NCBI GenBank assembly: GCA_937910695.1
Contig: CALEMW010000148.1
Coordinates: 1-64,000 of the forward strand
Reading direction: 5' to 3'
From: an uncultured bacterium
GTDB lineage: Bacteria; Krumholzibacteriota; Krumholzibacteriia; LZORAL124-64-63
DNA length: 64,000 bases
Under the pieces are notes generated by a model, which did no database searches, was not told the origin of the DNA, and saw only the letters and a list, made by a program, of their open reading frames with translations. Every line of letters starts with the position of its first letter. Position 1 is the first letter of the stretch. Shown here one piece after another: positions 26,474-35,138 of this stretch. The translations under genes and the position numbers were made by a program.

Positions 26474-27589
26474 TCAGACCTCCCTGGCCTTGGCCGACAG
26501 GCCCAGATGCCGTTCGGTCGTCTTCGCTTGACGCACCAGAACCGATTCGACCAGCTGCGCCGATGAAGGGACGACGGGGCTCGGTCCCGGCCAGGGGCCG
26601 CGTCCAAGCAGAGAGACGGGGCACGGTGCGGCCATCAGCACATCGATGAGCTTGCCTTTGTGAGCAATCAGATCGAGACGTGTCGGGGCGATCCAGTCGC
26701 AGTTCCACTCCTTTGCCTGGAGCCAGCCCTGCCCGATGACGCTCTGATCCGAGTCCAGGGGGACCGCGAGATGCCTGTGCATGTTTTCGTCCCCGGCGAG
26801 AATGACCTGTACGGCCGGGTCGGACATGAACGCCGTGCCGAGGGCGGGCGTGTCGATGATCACGGCGTCGTAGGATTTGAAGTGTTCGGCGGCGCGTACG
26901 ATCTGATCGCCGCGGCGCAAAATCGCCGCATCGTAGCCATGCAGCCGCGACTCTTCCTGGAGCTGACGGACGTCTCCCTTGTGCCGTGGTCCAAGGGCCA
27001 GGATCAACACCCGTTGCCCGCGGGACCGCAGGGTCGCGGCTGTGCCCAAGACGAGGGTGGTCTTGCCTGATCCCGGACGTCCTAGCACGAGGTGGCGGCC
27101 CCCGATGGTTTCCCATGTGCCCCCGCTGGTGGGAAGAAGGCTCGCCAGATGCTGACGGGGCTCGGCCGCTCCGCCTTCGGCCCGCCATGTTCTGGCGATC
27201 TGTCGGACAGCGGGTCGAGAGACACCGGACAGCAGGAGTTCCCTGGTCAAGGGAAACGAATCCAGCAGCTCCGCGTCGGCGTCGACGTCGCGTCGGCGCC
27301 CACGGGTGATATCCTGGACGAGGGACTCGATGCGCGCGACCTCGACGGCGAGAGCCTCGGGCATGCCGGCCGGGCCGGAGTCATCAGCGGCGAAGCCGCT
27401 GTTCAGAGCGACCACGATTTCCACCAACCGCGTTTCGCCCAACCCTTCGATACTGCGCTCCTTCACCTCGCGGCTCTCGACGATCTGGGCGTTCGGTCCG
27501 TAACGCTTCTTCACGTTGGCCAAAGCCTCGTTGAGAGTGCGGCCGCGGATCGTCACGGTAGGCAGATCAACCGGTTGCTTGCTGAGCAT
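26474..27589 (-). CDS. flhF: FlhF-like SRP-family GTPase
   Basis: Relative of Ffh/FtsY that places the flagellum and recruits early basal-body parts. The N-terminus (ALANVKKRYGPNAQIVESREV) is the usual FlhF start. The G domain has P-loop LGRPGSGKTT at 169-178, a modified G3 (IDTPALG, 245-251, in place of DTAG) and a modified G4 (APTRLDL with KGKLIDVL, in place of TKLDE). It is 371 aa, a normal length. The first 23 bases overlap flhA, so translation is coupled. Divergence in G3/G4 could mean weaker GTPase activity. No flhG follows. Confidence 0.82.
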   Translation of the reverse strand: MLSKQPVDLPTVTIRGRTLNEALANVKKRYGPNAQIVESREVKERSIEGLGETRLVEIVVALNSGFAADDSGPAGMPEALAVEVARIESLVQDITRGRRRDVDADAELLDSFPLTRELLLSGVSRPAVRQIARTWRAEGGAAEPRQHLASLLPTSGGTWETIGGRHLVLGRPGSGKTTLVLGTAATLRSRGQRVLILALGPRHKGDVRQLQEESRLHGYDAAILRRGDQIVRAAEHFKSYDAVIIDTPALGTAFMSDPAVQVILAGDENMHRHLAVPLDSDQSVIGQGWLQAKEWNCDWIAPTRLDLIAHKGKLIDVLMAAPCPVSLLGRGPWPGPSPVVPSSAQLVESVLVRQAKTTERHLGLSAKAREV

Positions 27590-29672
27590 GGCTCACGTCC
27601 TTCGTCGAGACCGTGCCGGCGGACTTGATCTGCGTCTGGGACGTGATCTCCGTGTAACCGACGACGGCCAGGCTGGAGAAGCTGGGCTCGACGAGCCGCT
27701 TCATGAACATCCTGATGGGTGTGGGAACGAGCAGCACCGGCGGGGTGCCGCGGCGATAGGCGGCCTGAAGAGAGCGCTCAAGACGCTCGAGGAACGACTG
27801 GGCGAAGGCCGGATCCAGAACAACAGAACCGATATTTTCGGAGTCGTGGGCCGCGCGGGCGATCACACGCTCCGTATCTGGGTGAATTGATACGACGTGC
27901 ATGAAACCGTCGGGCTCGGTGTACAGAGAACTGATGATCCGACGCAGGCTTTCGCGCACCTTTTCCACGAGGGAGTCGACGGGCGCCGACGCTGCATTGT
28001 GATTGGCCAGGGTCTCGAGGATCGTGACGATGTCCTTGACCGGCACGCGCTCGTGCAGCAGGGAGCGCAGGACGTTGTGCAGGGTGTTGATCGGCACCCG
28101 ATCCGGAATGAGGTCTTCGATGAGCGAAGGGGCGAAGTCACGCACCGTCTCGCACAGGTCCTTCACATCCTGCCGCGATAGCAGTTCATCGGCGTGAGCA
28201 CGTACGATTTCAGAGAGATGCGTCGTCAGCACTGCCGAGGGCTCTACAACGGTGAACCCCTCCATCTCCGCAGCGGTCTTCATCCCGGGTTCGATCCACA
28301 CGGCGGGCAGTCGGAACGCAGGTTCGACCGTGGGCATGCCGCCGAATTCAGCATCCGAGCCCAGGGCGTTCATGGCCAGCAGCCGTTCGGGCAGCAGTGT
28401 CGAACGCGCGATCTCTACGCCCTTGAGCTTCAGCACGTACTGATTGGGCTCGAGCTGGAGATTGTCGCGGACCCGCACCGGATGCACCACGATGCCGAGT
28501 TCGAGACCGATCTGATTGCGGACCTTGCTGATGCGCTGGAGCAGGTCTCCGCCGCGGCGCTCGTCCACCAGGGGCAGCAGGCCGTACCCCAGTTCCAGCT
28601 CCAGGGTATCTGTGATGAAGCGGCCGTCCTTCTCGTGGACTTCTGGGGCCGACTCGGCGTCGATGGCGTCCTGCTCTTCCTTTTCTTCCGCGTCGGTGGC
28701 CGCCTGCACCTTCTTGTTCAGGATGCGTCCCACCACGGCGAAGGTGGAGCCGAGCAGTACGAAGGGAAGTGTCGGCAGTCCGGGAATCAAGCCGAAGACG
28801 ATGAGGGCACCGCTGGCCAGATCCACGGCTTTGGACTGACGGAAGATCTGCATCGTCAGGGCCTGCCCCAGGTTCAGGGAGCTGCTCTGGCGTGTGACGA
28901 CCATGCCCGCGGCGGTGGAGATCAACAAGGCGGGGAGCTGGCTGACGAGGCCGTCGCCCACCGTCAGAGTGGTGAACCGACGCATGGAATCGCCGGCCGA
29001 GAGATCCAGCTGCGTCATTCCGATCACGAAACCTGCCAGGATATTGATCAGGGTGATCACGATTCCGGCAATGGCGTCGCCCCGCACGAACTTGCTGGCG
29101 CCGTCCATGGCGCCGAAGAACTCGGCCTCGCTGGCGATGTCCTGGCGGCGCTTGCGGGCCTGTTTCTCGGTGATCATGCCGGCGCCCAGATCGGCATCGA
29201 TGGCCATCTGCTTGCCCGGCATGGCGTCCAGGGTGAAGCGGGCCGCCACCTCGGCGATCCGGCCGGATCCCTTGGTAATGACCACGAATTGGACGATCAT
29301 CAAGATGGCAAAGACGATCACGCCGATGACGTAGTTGCCGCCCACGACGAAGTCGCCGAAGCTCTGGATCACCTTACCGGCTTCGGCCTCCCCCAAAATC
29401 AAGCGCGTCGAGGCCACGTTCAGGCTGAGTCGGAACAGGGTCACCATCAGCAGAAGTGACGGGAAACTGGAGAATTGCAGGGGTTCCTTCAGGTAGAGCG
29501 CGACCAGCAGGATGACCACCGCGAAGGCGATGTTGAAGGTGATCAGCAGGTCGAGGGCCAACGGGGCCACCGGCATGATCATCAGACCGATCACGGCCAC
29601 GACAGCCAACGCGCTCAGCACGTTGCTGTTGGCCAGGATCATGTCCCTGTCGATGCTCGACTGGTGCTCCAA
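27567..29672 (-). CDS. flhA: Flagellar export gate protein FlhA
   Basis: Largest membrane subunit of the flagellar type III export gate, coupling proton flow to export. At 701 aa it is full length. The N-terminal half has about eight membrane helices beginning LSALAVVAVIGLMIMPVAP, with the conserved cytoplasmic loop RFTLDAMPGKQMAIDADLGA followed by RRQDIASEAEFFGAMDGA. The C-terminal cytoplasmic domain binds chaperone-substrate complexes. It begins 10 bases after flhB. Confidence 0.97.
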   Translation of the reverse strand: MEHQSSIDRDMILANSNVLSALAVVAVIGLMIMPVAPLALDLLITFNIAFAVVILLVALYLKEPLQFSSFPSLLLMVTLFRLSLNVASTRLILGEAEAGKVIQSFGDFVVGGNYVIGVIVFAILMIVQFVVITKGSGRIAEVAARFTLDAMPGKQMAIDADLGAGMITEKQARKRRQDIASEAEFFGAMDGASKFVRGDAIAGIVITLINILAGFVIGMTQLDLSAGDSMRRFTTLTVGDGLVSQLPALLISTAAGMVVTRQSSSLNLGQALTMQIFRQSKAVDLASGALIVFGLIPGLPTLPFVLLGSTFAVVGRILNKKVQAATDAEEKEEQDAIDAESAPEVHEKDGRFITDTLELELGYGLLPLVDERRGGDLLQRISKVRNQIGLELGIVVHPVRVRDNLQLEPNQYVLKLKGVEIARSTLLPERLLAMNALGSDAEFGGMPTVEPAFRLPAVWIEPGMKTAAEMEGFTVVEPSAVLTTHLSEIVRAHADELLSRQDVKDLCETVRDFAPSLIEDLIPDRVPINTLHNVLRSLLHERVPVKDIVTILETLANHNAASAPVDSLVEKVRESLRRIISSLYTEPDGFMHVVSIHPDTERVIARAAHDSENIGSVVLDPAFAQSFLERLERSLQAAYRRGTPPVLLVPTPIRMFMKRLVEPSFSSLAVVGYTEITSQTQIKSAGTVSTKDVSHAQQATG

Positions 29673-29681
29673 ATGGCTCTC

Positions 29682-30743
29682 CTAGGACTTCTTCAAGCGG
29701 TAGACGTAGGCCAGGATCTCCGCCACGGCCTTGTAGAGTTCGTCCGGGATGTAATGCCCGATCTCGACGACCTTATGCAGGGCACGTGCCAGCGGTTTGT
29801 TCTCGATGACGGGAACCCGGTTTTCCCGGGCGATTTCCTTGATCCGACGCGCGACATGATCGGCGCCCTTGGCCACGACCTTCGGCGCCGGCTCACCCGG
29901 CACATACTTCAAAGCCACCGCGAAGTGGGTCGGGTTGGTGATCACGACATCGGCCGTGGGTACGTCGGCCATCATGCGACGACGCAGGTTCTCGAGCTGC
30001 ATCGAGCGGATACGGGCCTTGATCTGGGGATCACCGTCGAGATCCTTGGCCTCCTCCTTGACCTCCTGCTTGGTCATCTTGAGGTCTTCCTCGTGCTGCC
30101 ATTTCTGGAACGTCCAGTCCGCCACGGCCAGCAGGGCGAGCAAAGCCAGCATGCGGTAAACGAGCTTCATCATCATTGTCTTGCCGACAGCCGCTGCACC
30201 GTCGAGGGTCAGCAGCGACGTGCCGACGACTTCACCGATCACGCCGTTGATGGTCAGCCAGCCCATGGTTGAAATGATGGTGATTTTCAGCACGTTCTTG
30301 AACAGCTCGAAGGCGGACTTCTTCGAGACGATTTGCTTGAGCCCCGAAACGGGATTGAGCTTGCTCCAACGGAACGCCATCGCCGAGATGTTCACGTGCC
30401 AGCCCACCTGCAACACGTTGGCTGCGACACCGGCGACCATCACCGTGAGCATGATCGGAGCGAGGGTCTTGAGGATCAGGGCGAAGTTGGCCGACGCGAT
30501 CTCCACCAGGGCGTAGGGATTGTCCAGAAGGAAGATGTGCGCCTGGCCGAAGAGGTAGCGGGAGTTCTCCCCCAGGAGTCGCGACATGAACCCGCCCACG
30601 ACGAACAGCAGCGAAAAGGCGAGCAGCAGCACGATGAGGCTGTTGACCTCCTGACTGACGGCCACCTGTCCTTCTTCGAGGGCCTTCTCGCGACGTTTAC
30701 CTGTCGCCGCTTCAGTCTTCTCTCCGCTCGATCCTTCCGCCAT
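29682..30743 (-). CDS. flhB: Flagellar export switch protein FlhB
   Basis: Export-gate protein that switches the apparatus from rod/hook to filament substrates. Four membrane helices are followed by a basic cytoplasmic linker and the autocleavage motif NPTH (in VVITNPTHFAVALKY, near residue 270). The N-terminus carries the usual EKTEAATGKRREKALEEGQV. I took the ATG at 30743; a GTG two codons earlier is also possible, both behind GAGGAGGTGA. In E. coli the cleaved tail interacts with FliK; a FliK is encoded upstream here. Confidence 0.95.
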   Translation of the reverse strand: MAEGSSGEKTEAATGKRREKALEEGQVAVSQEVNSLIVLLLAFSLLFVVGGFMSRLLGENSRYLFGQAHIFLLDNPYALVEIASANFALILKTLAPIMLTVMVAGVAANVLQVGWHVNISAMAFRWSKLNPVSGLKQIVSKKSAFELFKNVLKITIISTMGWLTINGVIGEVVGTSLLTLDGAAAVGKTMMMKLVYRMLALLALLAVADWTFQKWQHEEDLKMTKQEVKEEAKDLDGDPQIKARIRSMQLENLRRRMMADVPTADVVITNPTHFAVALKYVPGEPAPKVVAKGADHVARRIKEIARENRVPVIENKPLARALHKVVEIGHYIPDELYKAVAEILAYVYRLKKS

Positions 30744-30790
30744 GTCCACTCACCTCCTCGGTGGGAAAAGGGCCTCCTCGGCCCCGTCGT

Positions 30791-31576
30791 TCAGGCGCGC
30801 AGCGCCGAAAGCAGCTCGTAGAGCTGCGTTTCCATACCGGTCATCAGATCCGTGACGATGCGGCCGAAGAACACGAGCGATGCGCCCATAACGGCCAAGC
30901 CCACGGCGATCTTGATGGGGAAGCCCACCACCAGGATGTTGATCTGGGGCACGGTCTTGACGACGAACCCCATGGCCGCACTGATCAGCAGCAGCACGAT
31001 CACCACCGGCGTCGCGATCACAAATCCGATCTTGAAGAATTCCCCAAAACCGCCGACGAGATACCAGGCGCCGGACCGCACGGCCACATCGCCGAACAGG
31101 GGCGCCACATAGCAGGTCTCGACGAGCACCCGGATCAGCATGTGGTGGAGGTCCAGAGCGAAGAAGATCATCACCGCGAGCAGGTAGTAGAACTGGGCCA
31201 GCACCGACGCCTGCATGTTGCTCTGGGGATCGATGGTGTTGACCATGGAGAAACCGATCTGCACGCCGATGATCTGGCCGGCGAAGCGGACGGCTGCAAA
31301 CGGGATGCCCACCACGAAGGCGACCATCATGCCCACCAGGGTGCTGTTGCCGGCTTCGGCCAGCAGCGTCTCCCAGGTCAGGATCAGGGTTCCTGGTGGC
31401 AGGGTCGCAACGATCACGGGCGCTGCTGCCGCGGCCACGACGCCGGCCAGGGTCAAGCGCCAGGCGACCGGAACTGTCCGTCCGGAGATCAACGGCAGCA
31501 ACGCTGCGACGATGGACAGACGCAGCGTCAGCAGCACCGTCACTACCAGGAAGGTCGCGTCGAAGGTGACGGGCAC
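30791..31576 (-). CDS. fliR: Flagellar export gate protein FliR
   Basis: Membrane subunit that forms the export channel with FliP and FliQ. At 261 aa with about six hydrophobic helices it matches the family. Conserved features include the region AGQIIGVQIGFSMVNTIDPQSN and the plug-containing helix PQINILVVGFPIKIAVGL. It follows fliQ by eight bases. A short GC hairpin with four T's lies after it (30766-30782) but is too weak to call a terminator. Confidence 0.96.
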   Translation of the reverse strand: MPVTFDATFLVVTVLLTLRLSIVAALLPLISGRTVPVAWRLTLAGVVAAAAAPVIVATLPPGTLILTWETLLAEAGNSTLVGMMVAFVVGIPFAAVRFAGQIIGVQIGFSMVNTIDPQSNMQASVLAQFYYLLAVMIFFALDLHHMLIRVLVETCYVAPLFGDVAVRSGAWYLVGGFGEFFKIGFVIATPVVIVLLLISAAMGFVVKTVPQINILVVGFPIKIAVGLAVMGASLVFFGRIVTDLMTGMETQLYELLSALRA

Positions 31577-31584
31577 GGACCCTC

Positions 31585-31848
31585 CTACATGGCGCCGATG
31601 CGCTCGAAGATGCCTTCGGTATAGCGCGTCAGCTGGGAGATGGCCCAGGGCAGCGAAAGGACCAGGGTGACGAAGACGGCGACGATCTTCGGTACGAAGG
31701 TCATGGTCATCTCGTTGATGTGGGTGGCGGCCTGGAAGATGGAGATCACCAGACCCACGAGCATGCCTGCGGCGAGCATCGGGCCGGCCACCAGCAGGGT
31801 CGTCTTCATGGCCGTCTGGCCCAGTTCGATCACGGTTTCAGGCGTCAT
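31585..31848 (-). CDS. fliQ: Flagellar export gate protein FliQ
   Basis: Small two-helix membrane protein of 87 aa in the FliPQR export channel. The N-terminal segment VIELGQTAMKTTLLVAGPML and the central LVGLVISIFQAATHINEMTMTF are typical of FliQ/SctS. It lies between fliP and fliR with spacings of 15 and 8 bases, the usual order. Confidence 0.97.
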   Translation of the reverse strand: MTPETVIELGQTAMKTTLLVAGPMLAAGMLVGLVISIFQAATHINEMTMTFVPKIVAVFVTLVLSLPWAISQLTRYTEGIFERIGAM

Positions 31849-31863
31849 GGGACCCTCCCGGGG

Positions 31864-32631
31864 TCATTCGAAGGCGCTCACCAATGAGCGCACGACCAGG
31901 TACCAGCCGTCGACGAGGACGAAGAGCAAAATCTTGAACGGAAGACTGATCAACACGGGCGGGAGCATCATCATACCCATGGACATCAGCACCGAGGCGA
32001 CGACCATGTCGATGATCAAAAACGGCAAAAACAGCACGAAGCCGATCTGGAAGGCCATCTTCAGCTCGCCGAGCACGAAGCTCGGCACGACCACCAGCAT
32101 GGGCAGTTCCTGAGGTGTTTCGGGAGCCTCCCGATCGGTCAGTTCCAAAAACAGAGCCACGTCCTTTTCCCGCACCTGGCCCAGCATGAATTCCTTGAGC
32201 GGAGCCTGGGCCAGGGAGAAGGCCTCCTGCTGAGTGATCTGCTCGGCCAGGTAAGGCTGCACCGCATCGGTGTTGATCTGCTGGATCACCGGGCCCATGA
32301 CCACGAAGGTCAAGAAGAGCGCCAGGCCGATGACGATCTGGTTCGAAGGCATCTGGTTGGTGCCCATGGCCTGACGCAGGAAGCCCAGCACGATGACGAT
32401 GCGCGTAAAACTGGTGAGCATGACCAGCAAGGCTGGCGCGAGGGTCAACAGGGTCATCAGCAGAACGATTTCCACCGCTACGTCCATCCGGGCGGCACCG
32501 TCGGCATCGCCCAGAGACAAGCTGATGGAAGTGGGAACCTGCCCCGCAGGCGCTGTGATTTGGGCCGATGCAGACGCTGCAACAACGCCGATCAACAGCA
32601 CGGCCAACATGATGATTCGAAAAGCGCGCAA
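31864..32631 (-). CDS. fliP: Flagellar export gate protein FliP
   Basis: Core subunit of the FliPQR export channel, with a cleavable signal peptide and four further membrane helices. Conserved parts are LTSFTRIVIVLGFLRQAMGTNQ and DMVVASVLMSMGMMMLPPV. I chose the TTG at 32631: CGGAGG lies six bases upstream, the resulting N-terminus (MRAFRIIMLAVLLIGVV...ASA) is an ideal signal peptide, and the codon sits ~30 bases after the predicted start of a sigma54 promoter. ATG at 32658 or GTG at 32694 are in frame but lie on or before that start point. The length of 255 aa is standard. Confidence 0.94.
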   Translation of the reverse strand: MRAFRIIMLAVLLIGVVAASASAQITAPAGQVPTSISLSLGDADGAARMDVAVEIVLLMTLLTLAPALLVMLTSFTRIVIVLGFLRQAMGTNQMPSNQIVIGLALFLTFVVMGPVIQQINTDAVQPYLAEQITQQEAFSLAQAPLKEFMLGQVREKDVALFLELTDREAPETPQELPMLVVVPSFVLGELKMAFQIGFVLFLPFLIIDMVVASVLMSMGMMMLPPVLISLPFKILLFVLVDGWYLVVRSLVSAFE

Positions 32632-32672
32632 GGAGGGCCTCCGGTTCGGGTCGGTCATCACGTCGTGCTCTC

Positions 32673-32687
32673 GCAACACGCGTGCCA
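32673..32687 (-). promoter_or_regulatory. Sigma54 (-24/-12) promoter of fliP
   Basis: Minus strand TGGCACGCGTGTTGC matches TGGCACG-N4-TTGC at every defined position. It lies inside the only large gap of the fli operon, just downstream of a terminator-like hairpin. Transcription should start near 32661, about 30 bases before the TTG start of fliP. Confidence 0.72.
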
Positions 32688-32757
32688 TCCTCACCTTCAG
32701 GGGCGCCGTCTTCTCCCAGGCATCTTGTGATGCGGCTTCAGCTTGGCTTGGGGTTTG

Positions 32758-32791
32758 AAAAAGGACCGTCCGGTAGGGATCCGGGCCGGTC
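32758..32791 (-). terminator. Intrinsic terminator or attenuator between fliO and fliP
   Basis: On the minus strand GACCGGCCCGG (32791-32781) and CCGGACGGTCC (32773-32763) pair over nine bases with a small internal loop; the 7-base loop is ATCCCTA and a run of five T's follows (32762-32758). It lies 35 bases after the fliO stop. It would end transcripts from flgB-fliO and separate them from the sigma54 promoter ahead of fliP. Confidence 0.6.
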
Positions 32792-32825
32792 GAGGGATGT
32801 CCAGGAGCGGTCGGTTTCAGATCGG

Positions 32826-33149
32826 TCAGCGGCGGCCGAGCACCCGTTTCAGGCTGCGGGCCAGGGTGGCGGGGCCCTCGTCGGAGGGAGCGGATCCAGC
32901 GGGTTTCGCCGGCTGTCTGTCGACCAGCAACATGGCGCCTTCGCTGCGGTAGATGATCAGTTCTTCGTCACGGTACTGCAAACGCTCCACGGAGCGTCGG
33001 GGTCCGAGGGGCGAGACGTCAAGCAGACGGAACTCGCCGGGCAGGCGCCGCCCTTGCCACTGGCCGAGCAACTTGAGGGTCAGTACGAGGACGCCGGCCA
33101 CCAGCAGGAACGAGCCGATCAACCGCCACCACGGAGCGCCGAATTCCAT
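32826..33149 (-). CDS. fliO: Flagellar biosynthesis protein FliO
   Basis: Short membrane protein (107 aa) that helps assemble the FliP ring. One N-terminal transmembrane helix (LIGSFLLVAGVLVLTLKLLG) precedes a small cytoplasmic domain (FRLLDVSPLGPRRSVERLQYRDEELII), which is the recognised FliO pattern. It starts one base after fliN. FliO is poorly conserved, so position counts as much as sequence. Confidence 0.85.
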   Translation of the reverse strand: MEFGAPWWRLIGSFLLVAGVLVLTLKLLGQWQGRRLPGEFRLLDVSPLGPRRSVERLQYRDEELIIYRSEGAMLLVDRQPAKPAGSAPSDEGPATLARSLKRVLGRR

Positions 33150-33150
33150 C

Positions 33151-33543
33151 TCAGACCAGCTTCTGGATGTGCTCGCCGCGTCGCAGCAGCTTGGTGATGC
33201 GGATCGCGAAGTGATCGTCCACGACCACTACTTCACCGCGGGCGGTCAACACGCCGTTGACCATCAGGTCCACCGGCTCGCTGGGCGATTTGCCGAGCTC
33301 CACGACCGTCCCGGGAGCCAGGTCCAGGATCTCGCGCACCTTCATGCGTGTCCGTCCCAGTTCCACGTTCACCTTCATGTCGATGTCGAGCAGAACACCC
33401 AGGTTTTCGGCGCCGGAACCGATGTTCTCCAGATCTTCGTGCAACGGAGTCTCCATGGGATTGGGCGTGGTGTTCTTCTGGACCGCCTCATCCTTGACGA
33501 GTTCCTGGTTGGCGATTTCGGGGCTCATGGTGTCGTTGGTCAT
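33151..33543 (-). CDS. fliN: Flagellar switch protein FliN
   Basis: C-ring protein (130 aa) that with FliM and FliG sets rotation direction and docks export cargo. The acidic/polar N-terminal half is variable; the C-terminal SpoA domain is clear: LLDIDMKVNVELGRTRMKVREI, LDLAPGTVVELGK, and VLTARGEVVVVDDHFAIRI. The ATG at 33543 follows GGAGG, right behind the fliM stop; a longer frame exists inside fliM without a ribosome site. Confidence 0.96.
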   Translation of the reverse strand: MTNDTMSPEIANQELVKDEAVQKNTTPNPMETPLHEDLENIGSGAENLGVLLDIDMKVNVELGRTRMKVREILDLAPGTVVELGKSPSEPVDLMVNGVLTARGEVVVVDDHFAIRITKLLRRGEHIQKLV

Positions 33544-33544
33544 C

Positions 33545-34606
33545 TCAGTCCTCCGGGTCGAGGCGCTCGGTGATCCGCAGCGCACGACTGTTGTGGAGCT
33601 TGCCAGGCGTTCCCTTGAACAGGGGCTTGCCCTGAACCTCGACGGTCAGGGGGGAATTCACGGACTTGTGGAGAGGAATCACGTCCCCTTCCTTAATCTG
33701 CAGAACCTTGCTCAGAGGCATCTGGATTTCACCCAGATTTACAATCACATCCGATGACGTGATCTGAAGCATGTCGAACACCAGGGTGCGGTCACGGCGT
33801 ACTTCATCAAGGGTCCGGTACTCGGCGCTCTCATCCGGTGAGAACTGTTCCCATACGGGCTCGAAGGCCGTCAGCGGAATGCAGAGCACGATCTCGCCGG
33901 TGACTCCGTCCAGGTCGAGCTGGAACTCCAGCAGGATCACCGTCTCGCCGTTGCTCATGGTACCGAGGTAGGCGGGACTGTTCTCCATGCCGTTGAGTTC
34001 GGGCTGAATAGGTACGGTTCGCTCCGTAGCTGCGCTGAAAGCGTCGAGGATCTTGGTGACGATGATCCGCGCCACGCCGAATTCGATGTCCGTGAACTTG
34101 CGGGGGTTCGTTTCCTCTTCGATCAGACCGCCGAGCAGACGCTTCATGATGATGAAGCTCATGCCGATGTCCATCAGCAGCAGGGAGGGGCCGGCCAGGG
34201 GCGGCAGCGAGAGGGTCGCAACGCTCGACAGGGCGGGCAGGGTACGCACGTAGTCGCCGAAGGTGGAGAGCTTGAGACTCTTGTGCTCCATGCTGACATT
34301 CGCCCGCAGCATGCTGGTAAACGAGAGGGAGACTGTTTTGGCGAACGATTCGCAGATCGTCAGCATGTTCTTCTCGAAAGACTTCGAGATGTTGTACGGA
34401 CGCCGAAAATCGAAGGGCAGGATCGGGTGGCCCCGGTGACGCCCCAAGGTGTGCTCGATACTCTGACCCGCCAGGCCGTCGCGAACAGGCGCCGCGTTCT
34501 CCTCTTCAGGCTCGCGGGAGGGCGCCGGATCGCCGGCGAATCCCTCGGGCTCCTGATCGAGCAGATCGTCGATATCGACGTTGGTGTTCGTAGTCTCGGT
34601 GCTCAT
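33545..34606 (-). CDS. fliM: Flagellar switch protein FliM
   Basis: C-ring protein binding CheY-P. Near the N-terminus VDIDDLLD resembles the CheY-binding LSQxEIDALL helix, which suggests chemotactic control although no che genes are in the window. The central CheC-like domain (FDFRRPYNISKSFEKNM, SMLRANVSMEHKSL, LLLMDIGMSFIIMKRLLGG) and the C-terminal SpoA domain (VNLGEIQMPLSKVLQIKEGDVI) are intact. The ATG at 34606 gives 353 aa; the open frame runs back into fliL but that part is a shadow. Confidence 0.96.
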   Translation of the reverse strand: MSTETTNTNVDIDDLLDQEPEGFAGDPAPSREPEEENAAPVRDGLAGQSIEHTLGRHRGHPILPFDFRRPYNISKSFEKNMLTICESFAKTVSLSFTSMLRANVSMEHKSLKLSTFGDYVRTLPALSSVATLSLPPLAGPSLLLMDIGMSFIIMKRLLGGLIEEETNPRKFTDIEFGVARIIVTKILDAFSAATERTVPIQPELNGMENSPAYLGTMSNGETVILLEFQLDLDGVTGEIVLCIPLTAFEPVWEQFSPDESAEYRTLDEVRRDRTLVFDMLQITSSDVIVNLGEIQMPLSKVLQIKEGDVIPLHKSVNSPLTVEVQGKPLFKGTPGKLHNSRALRITERLDPED

Positions 34607-34628
34607 CGTTTCCGTCCCGCGGCGGTCC

Positions 34629-35135
34629 CTACTGGACAACCATGTCGGAGAAATAGACGCTCGTGAGCTTGCCCTCGGGCAGCACATCACCGAGCTTGCG
34701 GTGCAGTTCGGCCTTGAGGGCCGCTTTGCCGTCGCCGGTGCCGAGATCGTCGGAGGACTTGTTGGACAGGGCCAGGATTGCGATGTCACGCAGCTGGGGC
34801 ATCCGCGCCGTAACGAGATCGGCTGTGACCTGGTCGCTGACCTCGAGATCGATGGTGATCTTCAGATAGTTCTGACGGCGACTGCCGTCATTGAGGGTCA
34901 CGACCATCTCGTTCAGTCCCACGATGACGCCTTCACCTTCAACGGCCGCAACCACGACCGTATCGGTCGTCGACTCCCCCAAGGCCGTCAGCTTCGGAGC
35001 GATCACGAACTGGACGATCCCGACAGCCATCACGGCCTGCAGGACCACGATGATGCCCAAAAGGACGATCTTGTTGTCCAGGAATCCCGCTTTGGGTTCC
35101 GGAGGCGTCTCGGTCTTCGTCTTTTCTTCGGCCAT
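34629..35135 (-). CDS. fliL: Flagellar basal-body-associated protein FliL
   Basis: Single-pass inner-membrane protein (168 aa) that surrounds and supports stator units. It has a short charged N-terminus, one helix (IVLLGIIVVLQAVMAVGIVQF), and a periplasmic domain with LNEMVVTLNDGSRRQNYLKITIDL-type strands and a C-terminal VYFSDMVVQ. It sits between motB and fliM, its usual neighbours, only 3 bases after motB. Confidence 0.93.
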   Translation of the reverse strand: MAEEKTKTETPPEPKAGFLDNKIVLLGIIVVLQAVMAVGIVQFVIAPKLTALGESTTDTVVVAAVEGEGVIVGLNEMVVTLNDGSRRQNYLKITIDLEVSDQVTADLVTARMPQLRDIAILALSNKSSDDLGTGDGKAALKAELHRKLGDVLPEGKLTSVYFSDMVVQ

Positions 35136-35138
35136 TGC

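Noticed and set aside
30766-30782. Small hairpin with four T's between fliR and flhB
   Set aside because: Only five paired bases; too weak, and no promoter follows.
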